This document shows, piece after piece, positions 6,713 to 10,316 of a stretch of DNA of 10,316 nt (positions within the stretch are counted from its first letter, which is position 1; each line of letters opens with the position of its first letter). The DNA lies in the NCBI GenBank assembly GCA_964343705.1, contig CAYFJX010000022.1, positions 1-10,316 of the forward strand. Direction: 5' to 3'. The position numbers and the translations under genes are program-made. A model generated the notes under the pieces. It was not told where the DNA came from. It was given only the letters and a program-made list of their open reading frames with translations, and searched no databases. The stretch is from JAUSFM01 sp964343705. Lineage in GTDB: Archaea > Nanobdellota > Nanobdellia > Woesearchaeales > UBA12501.

Positions 6713-9541
6713 CTCTTCACTTTGACATTTCTTCATGCGGTTGTAGATGTTCAACCGGTGCTTCACCTCTGAAGTGTACTGTGTCTTCCTTCCCTTACGC
6801 TGGAACTCTTCCAGAGCCGTTCTGCCCTCTCTGGTCTGGGTGCGACCCGCCGACATCCAGTCACACTCGAACCAACAGTGAGGCTTCTGCTTGGTCGTGT
6901 TGCCACAGTGGAAACATGTTACCAGTCCATTGAGGCGTGGAGGCTTCTTTCCTCGAGCGGATGATCCCATCACCTCTCCAACTGAGTCGTCGATTTGAGC
7001 CGCGTACAATGCCACCTGTTCTGCTTCTCCCATGACCTTGGTCAGGAACTCGGCCTGCTCGTCTTCTCGCGCTATGTCGAGGTCCATTAACAGAGCAGAG
7101 AATACCAGTGCTGGGTTAGTGTTGTCCAGATGTCCATCCGCTGTGACTCCACACATGCTCTGAGCCACCGTGACGCCGTCGACGAGTGCGACCTCAGCGG
7201 TTGCAACGAACAGTTGATCGGCCTTCGCGGTTCGAGCCGGACGTGCTGGGGATGTAGATGCCGGTGGTGCTTGGCGTTTGGCCTTCTTCTTGTTGGATGA
7301 CCCTTGATTAGGACGAGCGCCCGCAGGGGCAGGTGCGTTGGGCGCTACACCCCTACGGACGGCCGGTACGAGGTGGTTCTGATCGGCGCGGAGGCCCTCC
7401 TGCATGACCTTCACCATCTGGTTCAGCACTTCGTGATCGCGTTCTTTGCTATCCAAAGCGGCTAGCCTGGCGGTCTCTTGGTCCGTAACGTTCGTACCCC
7501 ACAAGTTCTTGAAGATGCTGGACGATGGCGACAACATACAACGACGGACACTTAACAGGCTTTCATTGAGGAAGCCACCATTCTTGAAGGCCACTTCGTT
7601 GATTCTTCCGTCCGGATGGACTATTCTCCGTAATTCTGTCAGTGCTGTGAATGGGTGTCGGTAGTCGATATCCACAGAGTCCTCGGTGACATTCAGGTGC
7701 AGCTGCACCCGAACCAAGTACTCGGCCAAATCCTCCGATGGTCGCTTGTTCCACACAGATTGGCGGTTCAGGTACGACTGCAACGCCTTCCGTTCGGCTT
7801 TGATAGCCTTACCCAACCACTCCAAACCTGTCCGCAGTTCCGATCCCGCTCCAGGGTGACGGGCAGCCAAGTGTGTAAGTGCGTCCTCGGTGAGGACTTG
7901 GCGTATCAGCTCTGACCACTCGAGTGTACCAAGTAGGGTTCTGGTGCTCAGGAGAGCCCGTTGGATCCGATTGACAAGTTCTTGGATCTGGGTGATTGCC
8001 TTGAGTGTCTCCGCCTGGGACCGGTTGTTAGACTCCCGATATTCGATGGCGGACACCTTCCAGCCGTGTGCCGTAATGATCTTGACCATGCGATCCATCC
8101 TCTGCTGTGGACTGTCTGCCTTGTAATTGCCATCCTCCGGCCGGTTGACTGGGCAGTTAGTGGCCGCTCGAACGAAGCTCACCACTGCATCTCGGTCCGT
8201 CTTGGCTCCAGGGATTAACAGATGAGTCAGTGATCGAACTTCCTCGTCCAGGGTGGCGAACAACCTCCGAGACTCGATGAAATCCGCTGTTGGCTCCACT
8301 GATGTGACACCGAGAAGTCTCTGCACAATGTCGAATTGAGTCCCAGGTTCCCACCTCCCGATCTTCAGGTTGTTGGCTATCTGGAGAGTAACGTCTTGTT
8401 TCATCTGCCAAGTCACCTCATCCTTCTTGGGAGCCTCCACCGGTTCCTGCTGGTCACTAGGAGGTCGTTGTTCCACTGGCACCGCTCCGGCTTGGTCCGC
8501 GAGGATGTGCTGCCAGGCGTATTCCTCCAGCTTGTCCACTTCGGAGGGTAGATATCGCACTCCACACTTCGATATCTTCTGGATCCGGTTGGCAATTAGC
8601 TTTGCTCCGTCGAAGTGCCCTTCGGTTACAATGATCAGATCACCAGACGTCACGTCCCCAAAGACGTCCATGAACGCTTTGCGTCGCCCATCAGTGACGA
8701 TTGTGGGGGTTACGTTATAAAACGTCGCACTAGCCTCGAGGATGAGGGTATAGAGAGACTTCACCTTCCGGTTTGGGGCTGCGACCTCGGTCAGAATGTT
8801 GACATCCTTCAGAACACACCAGTCTCTGAGTGCTGTCTGACTGACTTCCTTGCGTCTCTCGGGTTGTGGTGGGTCCGCGTTGTGCCTTCTTTCCGCTTGT
8901 TCTGCCGGTTGAGGTGGGTCAGCGTTGTTTCCCTCCACTATTGGACCGACAGGTTGAGGTGGATCAGCGTTGCTCCCCTGCACCGCTGCATTGTTGCGAC
9001 CTGCCATCTGCCTGATGAGTTGACGTGGATCGTCCTCCTTCTCCTCCTCAACTGGCGCGTCGAATTTCTCCTCTTGCAGTACACCTTCCTCCTTCTCCTC
9101 TTCCACTGGAATTACCGGTAGGTGTCCTGCAGGCTCGACTTGTGGCTCAGGGTCTGGGTGTACCACCTGTTCACGAACTGGCGGCTGGGCTGGCTCTTCG
9201 TCCCTGTTACCATTCTCCGGCTGTTGAACTTGGTTGTTCACGATCACATGTTGATCCTCCATCATCTCCTCTCCCCCCTCACCTTCTACTACGCGCGCCG
9301 CGTGTAGTGGATGGGCTGCTGGTGCAGGTGGGATGAGCACGCGCCGAACACCCGCGTCATCGGCCGCTAGCGGGCGACGAACACGTTGACGAGGTGCATC
9401 GAGTGCGGATGATGGTAAATCTTCGACTCGGACCGGACGAGGTGCAGAGGACCGACGCCCGGAGCGACCCAACCAGGCAGATGGGCTGAACAGTAGGTAG
9501 TCTGGATTGGCGTCCCGACACGCGGCTAGACTGCGAATCAT
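6710..9541 (-). CDS. gag: Gag polyprotein (capsid/nucleocapsid), 943 aa
   Basis: Probable structural polyprotein forming the virus-like particle and binding genomic RNA. It starts at an ATG (9541-9539) with G at -3, preceded in frame by a TGA two codons upstream; no AUG lies between the primer binding site and this start. Residues 1-235 are rich in Pro, Glu and Arg and look disordered, with a tandem 15-residue repeat (191-235). Residues 240-350 look folded but I do not recognise them. Residues 380-700 are helical-looking and may be capsid; around 593-617, RQSVWNKRPSEDLAEYLVR resembles the capsid segment of Ty3-type Gag. Residues 730-775 are basic and Pro/Ala-rich. C876, C879, H888 and C893 form a zinc-knuckle-like motif, CX2CX8HX4C, four residues longer than the usual CX2CX4HX4C. 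The frame ends at UAG 6712-6710 and continues open into pol. Gag is called mainly from position, the knuckle and the context; overall similarity to known Gag families is weak. The length is well above the few hundred residues common for Ty3/Gypsy Gag. Confidence 0.85.
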   Translation of the reverse strand: MIRSLAACRDANPDYLLFSPSAWLGRSGRRSSAPRPVRVEDLPSSALDAPRQRVRRPLAADDAGVRRVLIPPAPAAHPLHAARVVEGEGGEEMMEDQHVIVNNQVQQPENGNRDEEPAQPPVREQVVHPDPEPQVEPAGHLPVIPVEEEKEEGVLQEEKFDAPVEEEKEDDPRQLIRQMAGRNNAAVQGSNADPPQPVGPIVEGNNADPPQPAEQAERRHNADPPQPERRKEVSQTALRDWCVLKDVNILTEVAAPNRKVKSLYTLILEASATFYNVTPTIVTDGRRKAFMDVFGDVTSGDLIIVTEGHFDGAKLIANRIQKISKCGVRYLPSEVDKLEEYAWQHILADQAGAVPVEQRPPSDQQEPVEAPKKDEVTWQMKQDVTLQIANNLKIGRWEPGTQFDIVQRLLGVTSVEPTADFIESRRLFATLDEEVRSLTHLLIPGAKTDRDAVVSFVRAATNCPVNRPEDGNYKADSPQQRMDRMVKIITAHGWKVSAIEYRESNNRSQAETLKAITQIQELVNRIQRALLSTRTLLGTLEWSELIRQVLTEDALTHLAARHPGAGSELRTGLEWLGKAIKAERKALQSYLNRQSVWNKRPSEDLAEYLVRVQLHLNVTEDSVDIDYRHPFTALTELRRIVHPDGRINEVAFKNGGFLNESLLSVRRCMLSPSSSIFKNLWGTNVTDQETARLAALDSKERDHEVLNQMVKVMQEGLRADQNHLVPAVRRGVAPNAPAPAGARPNQGSSNKKKAKRQAPPASTSPARPARTAKADQLFVATAEVALVDGVTVAQSMCGVTADGHLDNTNPALVFSALLMDLDIAREDEQAEFLTKVMGEAEQVALYAAQIDDSVGEVMGSSARGKKPPRLNGLVTCFHCGNTTKQKPHCWFECDWMSAGRTQTREGRTALEEFQRKGRKTQYTSEVKHRLNIYNRMKKCQSEE
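8837..8971 (-). repeat. Three-unit 45-bp tandem repeat inside gag
   Basis: The heptapeptide NADPPQP recurs at Gag residues 191, 206 and 221, an exact 15-residue (45-bp) period. The remaining eight residues of each unit are diverged and variously acidic or basic. It lies in the disordered N-terminal part of Gag and keeps frame. Just upstream, PVEEEKE occurs twice (residues 145 and 163), a second short in-frame duplication. Confidence 0.8.
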
Positions 9542-9698
9542 GACTCACGAACGAGCGAGGAAGTGGAAATCGGTAGCGAAAACGCGTTGGTAGCAATAAC
9601 AACGACAGTAAGTGACTGTCTATCCCGAATCCGGTTGCGCACAGAGCTGTAACAAATGGTCCAGCTCACGAGCGCGTCACGACGGCAAGGGGAACCAA
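9542..9698 (-). other. Untranslated leader between LTR and gag, with a hairpin
   Basis: About 140 nt from the primer binding site to the gag ATG contain no AUG, so gag is the first start downstream of the LTR. Within it, GACAGT (9620-9615) and ACTGTC (9609-9604) form a perfect 6-bp stem with a 5-nt loop. Small leader hairpins in this location serve as dimerisation or packaging signals in retroviruses; that role here is inference. Confidence 0.6.
9680..9697 (-). promoter_or_regulatory. Primer binding site for minus-strand DNA synthesis
   Basis: The sense strand reads TGGTTCCCCTTGCCGTCG starting at 9697, one base after the LTR end. A TGG start complements the CCA 3' end of a host tRNA. From memory, the first eight bases match the 3' end of eukaryotic tRNA-Glu (GGGAACCA), but the match does not clearly continue, so the primer is unassigned. 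No complement of this site was seen in the LTR, which argues against Tf1-style self-priming. Confidence 0.65.
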
Positions 9699-9727
9699 TG
9701 TAAAGAGTTACTAACTTCGCGACACTC

Positions 9728-9733
9728 TTTATT
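9728..9733 (-). terminator. Polyadenylation signal AATAAA in the LTR
   Basis: A perfect AATAAA hexamer lies in the sense strand about 30 bases before the inferred LTR 3' end. That position fits the end of R, with cleavage shortly downstream and a very short U5. In the 3' LTR it would terminate the genomic transcript. Confidence 0.6.
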
Positions 9734-10129
9734 ACGTGCGAGTTCTCCGGATTGAAGGATAAAAGCCACTAACTAATTACAGTGCTACAATGCTTCGGAC
9801 CAGGAAGCAACGTAACGACTCTGCAGTCAGAAGTAAGCTGTGACAGCAGTATAGGACCACATGGATCGTCATCCAGGACCTATTATGTGCCTCCAGCTCC
9901 CTACTACGATTCTACTACATGATCTCAAGCACTAACTATGTAAGATAATCACATCTCTCATGGTCTAGCTTCTGTTCCAAGTACATTGGGGCCGTGCCTG
10001 CCTCTCAAATGCAAGTGAACACCAACAACTCCTGACATGTTGTTGTCTTGAATACGATACAGCTCACAAAGAAGGGGTTTCTCCGCTCTCGAAGGATGAC
10101 ACTACACAAGAGGGAGTATCGGAGTAACC

Positions 10130-10162
10130 TGATCTTCATTGTCTTCTGTTGATGATCTTCAT
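10130..10162 (-). repeat. Direct repeat ATGAAGATCA in the U3-like part of the LTR
   Basis: The 10-base word ATGAAGATCA (sense strand) occurs twice, at 10162-10153 and 10139-10130, with a 23-bp period. It lies within the first 75 bases of the LTR, where enhancer elements reside in retroelements. It may be a paired activator site or a chance short duplication. Confidence 0.4.
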
Positions 10163-10202
10163 CCAAAGCGTGAACCACAGCAAAACGTACTGTCAGCTAA
10201 CA

Positions 10203-10213
10203 TTGCCCCCCAG
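10203..10213 (-). promoter_or_regulatory. Polypurine tract for plus-strand priming
   Basis: The sense strand reads CTGGGGGGCAA immediately before the LTR start TGTTAG. A purine run abutting TG is the expected RNase H-resistant primer for plus-strand synthesis. The C three bases before the LTR interrupts it, so the effective primer may be the G6 core. Confidence 0.65.
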
Positions 10214-10261
10214 TGTGGGAGCACATGGTCGAACCACACTCCTAATGAATGAAGCTCTCCC

Positions 10262-10316
10262 AAGGCCAACTCAGCTCATAGGAGTATTCATCTCCCACTT
10301 CAACCTTCGTTTTTTT
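10262..10316. repeat. Terminal 55-bp direct repeat, right copy (circle overlap)
   Basis: Exact duplicate of bases 1-55. Joining the two copies gives a 10,261-bp circle in which the 3' noncoding region runs without a break into the polypurine tract and LTR. Confidence 0.9.

Larger units (their letters stand above)
9699..10202 (-). repeat. Inferred long terminal repeat (single copy, about 504 bp)
   Basis: In the element's sense the block starts TGTTAGCTGACAG at 10202, directly after a G-run polypurine tract, and ends TTTACA at 9699, one base before a TGG primer-binding-site start. TGT...ACA termini are typical of LTRs. It holds AATAAA near its 3' end, as expected for the R/U5 side. I see no convincing TATA box. 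Because only one LTR is present, direct-repeat comparison cannot confirm the limits, so both edges are inferred from flanking signals. An alternative 5' edge at position 29 (TGAATAC after GAAGTGGGAGA) would give about 592 bp, but it has a weaker polypurine tract. Confidence 0.7.
1..10316 (-). mobile_element. Ty3/Gypsy chromovirus LTR retrotransposon, apparently complete, one-LTR circular permutation
   Basis: The minus strand carries, in order, an LTR-like block, a primer binding site, gag, pol (protease, reverse transcriptase, RNase H, integrase, chromodomain), and a polypurine tract. The order RT-RNase H-integrase defines Ty3/Gypsy rather than Ty1/Copia, and a chromodomain after integrase defines the chromovirus branch. 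The two ends of the window are identical over 55 bases, so the sequence closes into a 10,261-bp circle with a single LTR. Gag and pol together are open for 3067 codons apart from one UAG at their boundary, and every catalytic motif checked is intact, so the copy is not visibly degraded. There is no env gene. The element is long for the superfamily because Gag and the Pol linkers are expanded. Superfamily assignment is firm. LTR limits are inferred, because only one LTR copy is present for comparison. Confidence 0.93.

Noticed and set aside
9862..9875. Small inverted repeat TGGAT-cgtc-ATCCA in the LTR
   Set aside because: A 5-bp stem in a 500-bp block is expected by chance, and no supporting context was found.
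1..10316. Plasmid, phage or other prokaryotic circular replicon
   Set aside because: The circular contig could suggest one, but the chromodomain, AATAAA, PBS/PPT architecture and Ty3/Gypsy Pol order are eukaryotic retroelement features, and no bacterial gene or Shine-Dalgarno pattern was seen.

Overview
The window is a eukaryotic LTR retrotransposon of the Ty3/Gypsy (Metaviridae) superfamily, chromovirus type, read entirely on the minus strand. I see no host gene, tRNA, rRNA, CRISPR array or prokaryotic feature. The host species cannot be named from the sequence: the code is standard, G+C is moderate, and the lineage clues (canonical chromodomain, very long linkers, amber codon between gag and pol) do not identify a taxon.

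The first 55 bases (1-55) are repeated exactly as the last 55 bases (10262-10316). The window is therefore best read as a circularly permuted 10,261-bp unit with a single LTR, opened at an arbitrary point in the 3' noncoding region. This is what a fixed-k short-read assembly gives when two identical LTRs collapse, and also what a real one-LTR circle or a head-to-tail tandem would give. An unfolded linear copy with two LTRs would be about 10.77 kb.

Layout in the direction of transcription (high to low coordinates, wrapping through the ends): inferred LTR 10202-9699 (TGT...ACA, AATAAA near its 3' end); one-base spacer; primer binding site from 9697; leader of about 140 nt with a small perfect hairpin and no AUG before gag; gag 9541-6710 (943 aa, modified zinc knuckle near the C-terminus); a single UAG codon at 6712-6710; pol 6709-338 in the same frame, open immediately after the UAG (2123 codons: protease, RT, RNase H, integrase, chromodomain); about 400 nt of 3' noncoding sequence (337-1, then 10261-10203) with an A-rich tract; and a G-rich polypurine tract (10213-10203) abutting the LTR. 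There is no env.

Gag would form the particle and package the genomic RNA. Occasional readthrough of the UAG would yield a Gag-Pol fusion of about 3067 residues, whose protease frees RT/RNase H and integrase. The C-terminal chromodomain would direct integration to histone-marked chromatin. All key catalytic residues are present and both long frames are intact, so the copy looks recently active.

Most notable points: (1) gag and pol share a frame across one UAG, followed by an 8-nt spacer and sequence able to form a small pseudoknot, resembling the gammaretroviral readthrough layout; (2) the one-LTR circular configuration; (3) several unusual insertions in Pol; (4) a long Gag with an unrecognised domain and a zinc knuckle with altered spacing.
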